In this document: one piece after another, positions 52,511 to 60,483 of the stretch
Numbering within the stretch: position 1 is the first letter of the stretch
How the letters are laid out: each line of letters starts with the position of its first letter
Assembly: GCA_009885955.1 (NCBI GenBank)
Contig: VFJS01000025.1
Coordinates: forward strand, 1-61,927
DNA: 61,927 nucleotides
Origin: Spirochaetia bacterium
Lineage (GTDB): Bacteria > Spirochaetota > UBA4802 > UBA5550
Reading direction: 5' to 3'
Program-made: the position numbers and the translations under genes
The notes under the pieces: model-generated
What the model was told of the DNA's origin: nothing
The model's input: only the letters and a program-made list of their open reading frames with translations
The model's database searches: none

Positions 52511-53791
52511 ATGAATTTTAAAAATACTATCATTACCAAATCAATCTTTACTCTAAAAAAATATGGATTAAAATATTATATTAAATTATTATTTAAAATA
52601 TTATTTAACTCAATTTTTATTCATATATCATATCTCTATTATCGTTTTACTTCCAATTATAAAAACGGTATTAATATTTTTGGATATTTCAGGTATTCCT
52701 TTGGCAATGCTGAAGCATCTCGAAGTTTTGTGAATATTTTTCTAGAAACAGGCATTCCTCTATGTCTTATTAATCTTGAAGATCGTAGTCACACGAAAAT
52801 AGATGAAAAGGAGATTAGCCACTTTAATAAATATTTTAATACTTATCCGAAATATTATCGGAATATATCCCTCATCAATGCCTTTGAATTTAAAGAAATC
52901 TTCTACCATAAACAGTATTTCAGAAAAAAATATAACATCTCGGTTATCTGGTGGGAATTTGAAAGCGGCCTGGAAAATATCTTAGGAGAATTGAATAATA
53001 TACAGGAAATTATTGTTTTTTCAGATTTTATCAAAAAAACTTTATTAGATTTAAATTTGAAAAATATTAAAATTACGAAACTTCTTTACCCTTTTATTTT
53101 AGATCATTTTGTACATAATCTCGACAGCACTTTAAATAGAAGGGAGATATGCAATAAATATTTGATATCCGATAAAGATTATATATTTTTATTCACCTTT
53201 GATTATTTAAGCAGCTATAACCGCAAAAATCCGGAACATATTCTTCAAGCCTTTGCCAACCTGCCTCATAGCACCATGAGTGCCAGGCTGATCATAAAAT
53301 CCATAAATGGATATAAATTTCCGGAAAAGGTTCAAACTTTAAATGATGCTATTAAGATGTATAAATTGGATAAGACCGTAATCCTTGAAGACACACCTTT
53401 TTCAAGAAAAAAGATTATTTCATTGCTTGATTCTGCTGACTGCTATATTTCTCTTCACCGGGGCGAGGGACTTGGTTTAGGAATGCTTGAGTCCATGGCC
53501 CTGGGGAAGCCGGTAATAGCATCACGGTATGGCGGTAATCTTGAATTTATGAATGATGAAAATTCCATCTTAATTGATTGTAATTTAATTCCGGCAAAAG
53601 ATGATTATTCCGTTTATAAAGATGTAAAATACTGGGCCGAACCTGACATAGAACAGGCTTCAGAAAAAATGTTCATGCTCTATAATGACAGGGAGTATTC
53701 CAGAAACCTGGGGCTCAAAGCAAAAAAATCTATTGAAGAATACTTTACCGTTGAAAAAATATTGGATAGTATGAAGCTACTGTTGAAATAG
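52511..53791 (+). CDS. Glycosyltransferase family 1 (GT-B fold)
   Basis: A 426-aa GT4/GT1-type enzyme. The C-terminal donor-binding half is clear: LFTFDYLSSYNRKNPEHIL, ILEDTPFSRKKIISLLDSADCYISLHRGEGLGLGMLESMALGKPVIASRYGGNLEFM, with the E-x7-E type motif at HRGEGLGLGMLE. The N-terminal half is less conserved. The first part of the gene is strongly AT-rich compared with the minus-strand operon next to it, which hints at separate acquisition. The donor sugar is unknown. Confidence 0.85.
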   Translation: MNFKNTIITKSIFTLKKYGLKYYIKLLFKILFNSIFIHISYLYYRFTSNYKNGINIFGYFRYSFGNAEASRSFVNIFLETGIPLCLINLEDRSHTKIDEKEISHFNKYFNTYPKYYRNISLINAFEFKEIFYHKQYFRKKYNISVIWWEFESGLENILGELNNIQEIIVFSDFIKKTLLDLNLKNIKITKLLYPFILDHFVHNLDSTLNRREICNKYLISDKDYIFLFTFDYLSSYNRKNPEHILQAFANLPHSTMSARLIIKSINGYKFPEKVQTLNDAIKMYKLDKTVILEDTPFSRKKIISLLDSADCYISLHRGEGLGLGMLESMALGKPVIASRYGGNLEFMNDENSILIDCNLIPAKDDYSVYKDVKYWAEPDIEQASEKMFMLYNDREYSRNLGLKAKKSIEEYFTVEKILDSMKLLLK

Positions 53792-53793
53792 TT

Positions 53794-54062
53794 TCATCCG
53801 GAATAATCATTCATTGCCTCAGCAACACGACTCATTACAAAATAATAGTCTTTAAGTTTATCCAGAAGAGGCTGGATCATGCTTTTTTTATAGAGATGGC
53901 TCAACCTGTTTCTTTCATCAATAATTTCAATCATCGAATAAAGAAGGGTTAATATCCAGGCTTTTCCTGAAATCTTCAAGGGCAGTTTTCATTTTTAAAT
54001 GCTTCAAGTACCATCACTTTCAGCATTGTAGAATACTTTTCTTCGTTTTCTGTCTCGCCCAT
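53794..54062 (-). pseudogene. Decayed HI0074-type nucleotidyltransferase substrate-binding (HEPN) gene
   Basis: Two overlapping short reading frames. The first (54062 down to 53976) ends VMVLEAFKNENCP; the second, from 53979, continues KISGKAWILTLLYSMIEIIDERNRLSH. Read together across a frameshift they match the C-terminal half of HEPN-type proteins that pair with minimal nucleotidyltransferases (EAFK...W..M...RN.LSH.Y). The N-terminal half and the nucleotidyltransferase gene are missing. This is a remnant of an MNT/HEPN toxin-antitoxin pair. The second frame could still be translated from a TTG. Confidence 0.55.
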
Positions 54063-54320
54063 AATTTACATATCCTATTCTCTTCGATGACTTTGTCGTT
54101 ACCTGCTATTATCAGTTCTTAAATTTAATGTTGCGTGAGATAACAAAACTTCATTTTATTGATTCCGATAAATTTAGACTATACTTTTAAAAAAACATCT
54201 TATTTTACTGTTGTCAAGTTTTATTATAACTTTTTGTACAAGCCTCAATAATATGAGGATGTGGAAAAATATTTATGTATCCTGAATATTACATAAATTT
54301 TAATTGTTTCAGGAGAGAAT
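54063..54320. other. Intergenic region with a shared promoter-like repeat
   Basis: 258 bp upstream of the decayed HEPN gene. It contains the first of three copies of a motif of about 45 bp (about 54188-54232: AAAAAACATC...TTGTCAAGTTTTATTATA), the others being at about 58956-58997 and 60176-60214. Read on the minus strand each carries CTTGACAA, a -35-like box. Confidence 0.6.
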
Positions 54321-55607
54321 TCATATTCCCCATTCAATAAGCCACTTCCATAGCGGTACAATAAAAATCTTCTTTTTGCCTACGGTTATTATATCATCCG
54401 AATCCCCTGTAATTAAAAATGACTCGGTAAGTTTTATATTTTCCATGGCCTCAATCAACCCGTTTATTTCTCTCTGTTTTGTATTCTCTTTATCGATATC
54501 ATAGCATACATTGATAATAACTTTCCGGTTTTCTATTACCGCGTAAAAATCGACTTCCTGTTTTTGTTTTAAATAAAATATTTCCCTCGTTCGTCTCCGT
54601 AAATGCTGAAAAACGACATTCTCATAAATTTTACTAAAATCGGAAGTAAACGAAGCCTCAAAAAGGCTTTTAAAACCGGTATCAACGGAATAAATTTTTT
54701 TAGGATTCCGGTTCTCTTCCTTCACTGAATCGCGAAAAACCGGGACGCTGAAGAGCGCGTAAACATCCTCAAGATGTGAAAAATAATCAAATAGAGTATC
54801 TTTTCCAAGCCTGTGCCCCTGGGATTTAAAATCATTATAAAGCCTTGTTAAGCTTACAAGTGTTGAAATGTTTGTAAAACAGTATTTAATCAAATGCCTG
54901 AGAAAAACGGTATTCTGCACACCAAACCTTTCAATAATGTCCTTGTAAATAATCAGATCAAGATAATCGCTAAGGATCCTTCGTTTCATATCCGCCGTTT
55001 CAGCGATAAGCTCAACAAAACCTCCATAGGTAATATATTCGTTTAAAGAATTTTTAATAAAACTCACAGATTTGGACGAATGAGAGTTTATCTCCACATC
55101 TGTAAAAAACAAATATTCCCTGAATGACAGTGGAAATATCTCATACGTGATTGTCCGTCCTCTAAGACTTGTTGTTATTTCACTCCCGACGAGTTTTGAT
55201 GACGAGCCCGTAATAAAAATAGATACATTCAGGGTATCATATATTCTTCTAACGAATAGTTCCCAGTTTGAAATAGTGTGTATCTCATCTAAAAAAAGAT
55301 AAATCCGTTCATTCCTTTTGCGGGGATAGAGCTCATAATATCCTTCAATAAGAGAATCCAAATCCTTCAATGCTGCCGGGAAAAGACGATCATCTTCAAA
55401 ATTTATATAGATGATATTTTCCCGATTTTCAGTTTTACGGAGTTTATTTATTGTATCGAATAGAACCGATGTTTTGCCGCTTCGCCTGATACCGACAAGC
55501 GAGATGATCTTTTTACTGTGAAGCGGTATATCGGTATCACGCGGATGTATACCGGTTATTTCCCTTTCAACGAAATCAGTAATAATTTTTTTAAAAGTCT
55601 CTTTCAT
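54321..55607 (-). CDS. ATP-binding protein, AAA_14 plus DUF4143
   Basis: A 428-aa ATPase. Walker A is GIRRSGKTSVLFD (about 39-51) and Walker B IYLFLDEIHTI (about 101-111); GSSSKLVGSEITTSLRGRT and FPLSFREYL are family hallmarks. The C-terminal DUF4143 part has an EVDFYAVIENRKVIINVCYD segment, akin to a nuclease-like core. The family is very common in anaerobes, often in multiple copies, and its role is unknown; mobile or defence functions are suspected. It probably has its own promoter, flanked by direct repeats (55623-55668). Confidence 0.87.
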   Translation of the reverse strand: MKETFKKIITDFVEREITGIHPRDTDIPLHSKKIISLVGIRRSGKTSVLFDTINKLRKTENRENIIYINFEDDRLFPAALKDLDSLIEGYYELYPRKRNERIYLFLDEIHTISNWELFVRRIYDTLNVSIFITGSSSKLVGSEITTSLRGRTITYEIFPLSFREYLFFTDVEINSHSSKSVSFIKNSLNEYITYGGFVELIAETADMKRRILSDYLDLIIYKDIIERFGVQNTVFLRHLIKYCFTNISTLVSLTRLYNDFKSQGHRLGKDTLFDYFSHLEDVYALFSVPVFRDSVKEENRNPKKIYSVDTGFKSLFEASFTSDFSKIYENVVFQHLRRRTREIFYLKQKQEVDFYAVIENRKVIINVCYDIDKENTKQREINGLIEAMENIKLTESFLITGDSDDIITVGKKKIFIVPLWKWLIEWGI

Positions 55608-55622
55608 TTATGTCCTTTTCAA

Positions 55623-55668
55623 CAAGGACAATTTAACATATTATTGTCATACTTGTCAAGGACAATTA
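55623..55668. promoter_or_regulatory. Direct repeats flanking a promoter of the DUF4143 gene
   Basis: The 11-mer CAAGGACAATT occurs at 55623-55633 and again at 55657-55667. On the minus strand TTGACA lies just after the first arm with a -10-like TTAAAT 17 nt on, before the second arm. The layout suggests an operator that could repress the ATPase gene starting at 55607. Confidence 0.5.
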
Positions 55669-55672
55669 TGCA

Positions 55673-57202
55673 TTACGGCAAAACTTCAATCCCATACTCT
55701 TTCAGATTCCGCCCAACCCCGTCTATCTCGATTCCGACAAGGGTTACTTTTTTTCCACGGTACTTTCCGCCGTATCCCCTGCTTTTTATCTGCTCCAGTG
55801 AAACTGATACAGAAGATTTCTTTAATTCGATTATATACACATCGTCACGGTATTTCAACACAAGGCCGCTCATTCCAAGGCTTGTTTTTTCTTCAGCAAT
55901 AACATTGAGCCCGCAGGCCCATAATAGCGTCAGCAGCACTGAATGATAATAGCTCTCCTTTTTATCATAGAGATTAAATGGTATGTTTGAGAAAGTGCGC
56001 TTCATCTGAATAAATACTTTATCAAAGTCCTTTCCTTCAAATCCGTCAATTATTGCGCTCCGAATATCGTTCACGTCCTCCTGAGAAACATTGAACGAAC
56101 CAAGCATTATGAGTTTTGAAAAACTATCTCTCACCTCAATATTCGGGAAATCAATCAAATACCCTTTTTGTTCATGCCTGTCCTTAAATGTCAAATATCC
56201 CGATTGTATTAAAAAATTAATCGGCGGCGCCTGCTCAATTTCATACGTTGAGATATCTGTTTCCTGAATATACCCGCCTAACAAATTATCAATTTTAATT
56301 TTATTCATCCTGGCGTAGTTAATCATAAAAGAAAGCGAACCGCTCTGAATCCAGTAATTATTAAATGCTCCCTTACTGAAATAATTCAGAATTGAAAAAG
56401 GATTATACATGAAATGTATGCCGTCAAAGGAAAAACCGTTGTAGTATTCCTTTATATCAAACATGATATCTTCACGGCTTCTAACCTTTTCGAGAACTAT
56501 CCGGTCAATATATTCCTTAAAATTAAACTCAAGCTCTTCCTGGGTATATCCTATCATTTCCGAATATTTCTCATCGGTACTTAATTCGTTCAGATTGTTC
56601 AGCGTTGAGAATACTCCGGTTTTTGTGAATTTTGTTATTCCCGTCATCAGCACAAACTTCAAATACGGGTCCGCATCCTTTATCACCTGGTAAAAATTCC
56701 GAAGAACCTCTCTTATCGATTCCGCCTTCACTTTATCCTTCAAATGGTCCAGTATCGGCTTCTCATATTCGTCTATTAATAGCACAACCTTACCCTGTTT
56801 GGACATTTGAAAAATTAAATCCGAAAACATCAATTTTACATCATCAGTCCTGATTACGGCTCCATATTCTTCGTAAAGGCGTTTTAAATGAAATTTTAGA
56901 CTTGCCTCTACTGAATGTTCATCTTTAGTATTTAACTCTGTCATACTGAGTTTAATAACAGGATACTCTGCAAACTCCCACTTATCATAAATATATGTTC
57001 CCCTGAAAAGTTCCTTCTCGCCTTTGAAAAGATAATAGAGCGCGGAAATGGTCAGGCTCTTGCCGAAACGCCGGGGGCGGGATATGAAATAAAACTTACC
57101 ATTTTCTATAAGTTCGTACATATACTGTGTCTTATCTACGTATATATAATTCCCGGTGATAATATCTTTAAAGTCCTGTATTCCAATTGGCAGTTTTTTC
57201 AT
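55673..57202 (-). CDS. AAA-ATPase-like protein with PD-(D/E)XK nuclease domain
   Basis: A 509-aa protein of the AAA-ATPase-like/PDDEXK_9 family. The N-terminus IGIQDFKDIITGNYIYVDKTQYMYELIE is diagnostic; Walker A-like RPRRFGKSLTISAL (about 39-52) and Walker B VVLLIDEYEKPI follow. The C-terminal nuclease core is GMSGLVLKYRDDVYIIELKKS (about 456-476), with the E-x-K of the PD-(D/E)XK fold. The family is widespread in spirochaetes and Bacteroidetes, with unknown biological role. Confidence 0.9.
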   Translation of the reverse strand: MKKLPIGIQDFKDIITGNYIYVDKTQYMYELIENGKFYFISRPRRFGKSLTISALYYLFKGEKELFRGTYIYDKWEFAEYPVIKLSMTELNTKDEHSVEASLKFHLKRLYEEYGAVIRTDDVKLMFSDLIFQMSKQGKVVLLIDEYEKPILDHLKDKVKAESIREVLRNFYQVIKDADPYLKFVLMTGITKFTKTGVFSTLNNLNELSTDEKYSEMIGYTQEELEFNFKEYIDRIVLEKVRSREDIMFDIKEYYNGFSFDGIHFMYNPFSILNYFSKGAFNNYWIQSGSLSFMINYARMNKIKIDNLLGGYIQETDISTYEIEQAPPINFLIQSGYLTFKDRHEQKGYLIDFPNIEVRDSFSKLIMLGSFNVSQEDVNDIRSAIIDGFEGKDFDKVFIQMKRTFSNIPFNLYDKKESYYHSVLLTLLWACGLNVIAEEKTSLGMSGLVLKYRDDVYIIELKKSSVSVSLEQIKSRGYGGKYRGKKVTLVGIEIDGVGRNLKEYGIEVLP

Positions 57203-57262
57203 TACATACCTTTATCTTTTAAATTCGTCAGTACTGCATAATCTTTTGTCATAGAATCCCTT

Positions 57263-57931
57263 TTATTTTATCAATAAACTGTTCTGTTCTCCATTGATTA
57301 TATCATTGACTAATGTAAAATAATTATTCTTTATAAAAGTGGGGAAATCATTATCTTTAATAACCAGTTTATCAAGCATTTCAACGGGAAAGGTTTTCAG
57401 CCTGTATTCAAGGGTTTCAAGATCAAAATAACCTTTCTTTAACGCGATATCAATAATATCATTCCATAAAAAATCAGTACAGGCAGATAAAACAAAAAGG
57501 TCAAAGACATCTTTTGGCTCATCCCTTCCCATGACAGCGCTTATTTTATTCGCGAGCATATTATAGGGATTATCCATGAAGTAGCCCATTGAACTGATCG
57601 ACACCTTCCCGTAATAATATGTCCTGTCATTGACAAAATCTACTTTCAGAATATCTGCCGCTTTCAGCCTTATAAAATCCCGTGTATCAACAATAATTTC
57701 AAATGCAATGTGCTTTTTTGCAAATATTTCAAATGTTGTCCTGATCATCTGTCTGAATAAATTATTATCACATGAAAAAAAATCAAGATCATCAGAATAT
57801 CTTTTTTCATTATAAAACCTGTTAACGCATGTTCCGCCTGTAAGGTAAAATGTACTCTCCCCGGAAAAAATGGCATCAAGAATAGTATCCTGTACATTGT
57901 ATAATTTTAAATAATCTATTTTTTCTTCCAT
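57263..57931 (-). CDS. AbiEii-type nucleotidyltransferase toxin
   Basis: A 222-aa nucleotidyltransferase of the AbiEii/AbiGii group. The core is FYLTGGTCVNRFYNEKRYSDDLDFFS (about 29-54), with the GG and DxD motifs of the fold; MLANKISAVMGRDEPKDVFDLF is the second family block. AbiEii toxins transfer nucleotides to tRNA and act in phage abortive infection. It overlaps its upstream partner gene by 16 nt, which suggests a two-gene toxin-antitoxin or defence unit. Confidence 0.85.
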   Translation of the reverse strand: MEEKIDYLKLYNVQDTILDAIFSGESTFYLTGGTCVNRFYNEKRYSDDLDFFSCDNNLFRQMIRTTFEIFAKKHIAFEIIVDTRDFIRLKAADILKVDFVNDRTYYYGKVSISSMGYFMDNPYNMLANKISAVMGRDEPKDVFDLFVLSACTDFLWNDIIDIALKKGYFDLETLEYRLKTFPVEMLDKLVIKDNDFPTFIKNNYFTLVNDIINGEQNSLLIK

Positions 57932-58239
57932 GTCAACTCTCTGATTTCGATATCCTCACCCAGAACATTGGCCATAACCAGTTTTTTTCTTAAATTATAA
58001 TATTGATTGTTGTTTAATAATTCTTTCGAAAAAAACGACTTAATTTCAATTTTAGAAAACAGCAGCCTTAAATATTTTGACGGGTAGTTTGAATTATTCA
58101 TAATTTTGGAAAAAAGAAACAGCCTGAATTTTTCATCTCCCGAATTTAAATTACTCCTGATCTCATCAGGAGTGTAGCTGTAATCGCCCCAGAAACATTC
58201 CCTGATTATATCTTCAAATATTTTGTCCTCGTGGTTCAT
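57916..58239 (-). CDS. Hypothetical partner of the AbiEii-type toxin
   Basis: An unrecognised 107-aa protein starting MNHEDKIFEDIIRECFWGDY. It is acidic at the start and basic at the end, mostly helical, with no cysteines beyond one. It overlaps the AbiEii-type gene by 16 nt. Small genes at this place are usually the antitoxin; it does not look like the classical winged-helix AbiEi, so it would be a different partner class. Confidence 0.65.
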   Translation of the reverse strand: MNHEDKIFEDIIRECFWGDYSYTPDEIRSNLNSGDEKFRLFLFSKIMNNSNYPSKYLRLLFSKIEIKSFFSKELLNNNQYYNLRKKLVMANVLGEDIEIRELTWKKK

Positions 58240-58266
58240 TTTTTAGATTCCGGTAAAATTCAAAAT

Positions 58267-58584
58267 TTAAATCTGAAGCATTTCCCTTAATCCGTTATTT
58301 ACTTCTAAAAGTTCTACATCTGTAAAACTACCGATCCTTCCAGCAATCAAATCTTTCCTTAATGTAGCTAATTTAGAGAGCCTCAAAACAGAATCTTTCT
58401 TAAGCCCATTCCTATCGCTTTTCACAAGAGAAACATCACCGATAATTTTCACGGATAAAATGCTGGTAATAAACGCAACAATCACATCATTACCCGATTC
58501 AAAAAGTACCAGTGCCGGACGCAATTTACTCCCCGAAAGGTCGGTGAAAGGAAATTTGATCAACACTACATAACCTTTCTTCAT
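58267..58584 (-). CDS. MazF/PemK-family toxin
   Basis: A 105-aa toxin with the MazF/PemK start GYVVLIKFPFTDLSGSKLRPALVL (about 4-27) and the later KSDRNGLKKDSVLRLSKLATL segment. Members are sequence-specific mRNA endoribonucleases. It overlaps the upstream antitoxin gene by 4 nt, a standard type II operon. Confidence 0.9.
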   Translation of the reverse strand: MKKGYVVLIKFPFTDLSGSKLRPALVLFESGNDVIVAFITSILSVKIIGDVSLVKSDRNGLKKDSVLRLSKLATLRKDLIAGRIGSFTDVELLEVNNGLREMLQI

Positions 58585-58808
58585 TCGGGAAGCTCTTTAA
58601 CATCATTAATTGTATAGATGTCTTCTTCATATTCAAGAAAATCAAAACTTTTTGATTTTGCCGCAAGCCGGCTTATTCCTTCGGTTAAAATAGAATTATC
58701 GTTCTTATTATATAGGTATTCGATATAGTCCAATGCCTCTTCAACTTTATCTTCAGGTAATATTTTTAGATAACCAATTGTTTTTTCAATTGCTTGTTTA
58801 CGTTGCAT
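58581..58808 (-). CDS. Antitoxin partner of the MazF-type toxin
   Basis: A 75-aa acidic protein. MQRKQAIEKTIGYLKILPEDKVEEALDYIEYL is the LPEDK...DYIEYL helix pattern of DUF2281-like antitoxins, followed by a disordered acidic tail. The start at 58808 is fixed by AAAGGAGG immediately upstream. Overlaps the toxin gene by 4 nt. Confidence 0.8.
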   Translation of the reverse strand: MQRKQAIEKTIGYLKILPEDKVEEALDYIEYLYNKNDNSILTEGISRLAAKSKSFDFLEYEEDIYTINDVKELPE

Positions 58809-59329
58809 TATTCCTCCTTTTTCTTCCATGACAACTCTCAAATCTCATTATTTTCGCCTTGAACATTCACCTTCTCCGGTTTTTATATAAATTATAATGA
58901 TACCGGTCCATTTTGTAGATTCCATTAAAATTCAAAATTAAGATGATACTTTTATAAAAAACCATCCCATTGTACAATTGTCAAGTTTTATTATATCTAC
59001 CAACATCTTTCGAGTCAGCCCCCGGCCGATGATACTTAAATAAATCATTAATATTTTTCGGCCACCCCCGGAGGTGGTTAATAAAAATAATGGTTTTTTA
59101 TTGTATAATATATCATTTCAAATATTTTTATGCAATTAGATTGCGACGATACTTTCTCTGTAGTAAAAATCGATGTTAATAACCCCTTCCGGGGGTGGCG
59201 GCAGTATGTAATAATCATACATTGAGTCTATCCGCCGGGGGCTTATGTTTGGGCGTTACTCATGTTAAAATGTGAGTAGAATTTCGCCCTATCGGTGAAA
59301 GCATTGGAATTATTTTGGGGAAAATTATA
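58809..59329. mobile_element. Intergenic region with MITE-like element, copy 2
   Basis: The element occupies about 58997-59282 and is nearly collinear with that at 32583-32870, with scattered base changes and no large gaps. Its terminal inverted repeats are more decayed (CTACCAACAT at the left, TGAGTAGA at the right) and no clear flanking duplication is visible, so it is the older copy. The left flank contains copy 2 of the TTGTCAAGTTTTATTATAT motif (58977-58997) upstream of the MazF-type operon. Confidence 0.8.
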
Positions 59330-59530
59330 TTATTTCTCCGACATTATAGTCCTAATTTTTTTTTTAACATCCTTATGACTATGAAACTTTTTTGTCGTCC
59401 TTATTGCCTTTATTCCGTTTTCGTAATCCTCTCTGTCTTCGGCAAGTTCAGTCAGTCGTAAATATTCTTTATAATCAAGAATAACCGCTTTCGGTTTATC
59501 ATTTTCTATAATTATTTGTGTCTTAATCAT
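59330..59530 (-). CDS. Phd/YefM-like antitoxin, orphan
   Basis: A 66-aa protein MIKTQIIIENDKPKAVILDYKEYLRLTELAED..., the Phd/YefM fold plus an acidic helix. The start at 59530 follows GGGGGT at 5 nt. No toxin follows downstream; the sequence upstream is a broken vapC. It may be an orphan antitoxin. Confidence 0.7.
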   Translation of the reverse strand: MIKTQIIIENDKPKAVILDYKEYLRLTELAEDREDYENGIKAIRTTKKFHSHKDVKKKIRTIMSEK

Positions 59531-59813
59531 TATATACCCCCTGTCTATGTCTGATTTCTGCAATAACAATCGAAGAAAAAGAGCGACTAAAGCAGGATCT
59601 GAAAAAAAAAATTTATAGCGGCTCGTAATTCGTTTTCCAAGAATGCTCGTAAAAATCCTAAAACCTAAGTTAATAGTTATCATTAACCACTTGAGTACTT
59701 AATTTTATTTCATCTACGGAAGTTAAGATTTCAATGGATTTATTTTTTTTTAATGCCTCAGTCGATGAATATGAATATATCAGTATATTGGTATCTATAA
59801 AACTATGCTTCAT
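59531..59813 (-). pseudogene. Broken vapC (PIN-domain toxin)
   Basis: From 59813 a frame of 47 codons starts MKHSFIDTNILIYSYSS and ends LSTQVVNDNY at a stop (59670-59672). This is the N-terminus of a PIN-domain RNase with the first catalytic Asp (FIDTN). A second piece in another frame, ending near 59531, reads TSRYKFFFSDPALVALFL...SDIDRGYI and resembles the conserved C-terminal RYxFSFxDSLIVAxAL stretch. The middle with the remaining acidic residues is deleted. The toxin should be inactive. Confidence 0.65.
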
Positions 59814-60006
59814 TTTGATAAATATCTTCCCGTCTGAATTTCCATTTTCTTGTGTCGATACTGATCTCTCCTAACAAAAGAAGATCCTCAATTTTATCAT
59901 CTTTCGTATTAATTATTACCTCAATCTCTTTATTTAAATATTCTTCAGGAATTTCTATGGAGAACATTGTTTTATTGAGTTTTAATTTTTTTTTAATTAT
60001 ATTCAT
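59803..60006 (-). CDS. VapB-like antitoxin
   Basis: A 67-aa protein, MNIIKKKLKLNKTMFSIEIPEEYLNKEIEVIINT..., with an AbrB/VapB-like start and an acidic then basic tail (DTRKWKFRREDIY). AAAAAGGAG lies right before the ATG. It overlaps the broken vapC by 11 nt, the normal vapBC arrangement, so it is the surviving antitoxin. Confidence 0.7.
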   Translation of the reverse strand: MNIIKKKLKLNKTMFSIEIPEEYLNKEIEVIINTKDDKIEDLLLLGEISIDTRKWKFRREDIYQNEA

Positions 60007-60483
60007 AATTCTCCTTTTTCATTTCTTTTAATAATCCTAATGAATTCAGCATCAAAGTAATAACAAAACCGTTTCATATTTAAATTATCAATAAAGTGAG
60101 AGGGTTGTCAAGCAAAAATGAGCATATTAATCAAGGCCAAGGCATCACTCATGAAAAAGATAAATAAAAATTGCAAAAAACATCCTATTAACCAATTGTC
60201 AAGTTTTATTATATCTTTTAAGCTCAGACCTTAATTCAAGTATTAAGTAAAAAATCATGGAAAAAATGATTGAATAACACCAGTTAATATTTATTATAGT
60301 TTTATAAGACTTAAAATGACTCCCCCCCATATGACTTTAAGTTATGGGTAAAAAGCCCTCTCCCTACCGGGAAAGGCGACAGGCAGGAGGCCTTAGTGTC
60401 GAGCGCGGACAGGATGTCCTAAAAGCACTCGACGAACGCGCAGTAGCGCGGTGAGGGCATTCGTTTTGCCTTAGGATGTTCTT
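60007..60483. other. Intergenic gap with promoter-like motif and hairpin repeat
   Basis: 477 bp between vapB (minus) and the membrane fusion protein gene (plus). Contains copy 3 of the TTGTCAAGTTTTATTATAT motif (60194-60214), then a hairpin repeat (60355-60458) which ends 25 nt before the next start codon. Confidence 0.65.
60355..60458. repeat. Dispersed hairpin repeat, second full copy
   Basis: GCCCTCTCCC...GTGAGGGC ends enclose the same double hairpin as 5244-5342. At 60398-60433 the outer stem GTCGAGCGC/GCACTCGAC has one mismatch, and the inner stem GGACA/TGTCC is kept despite a 1-nt length change. A further short stem CGCG...CGCG (60437-60450) is unique to this copy. It lies directly in front of the membrane fusion protein gene, so it would be in its leader. 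Confidence 0.82.
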
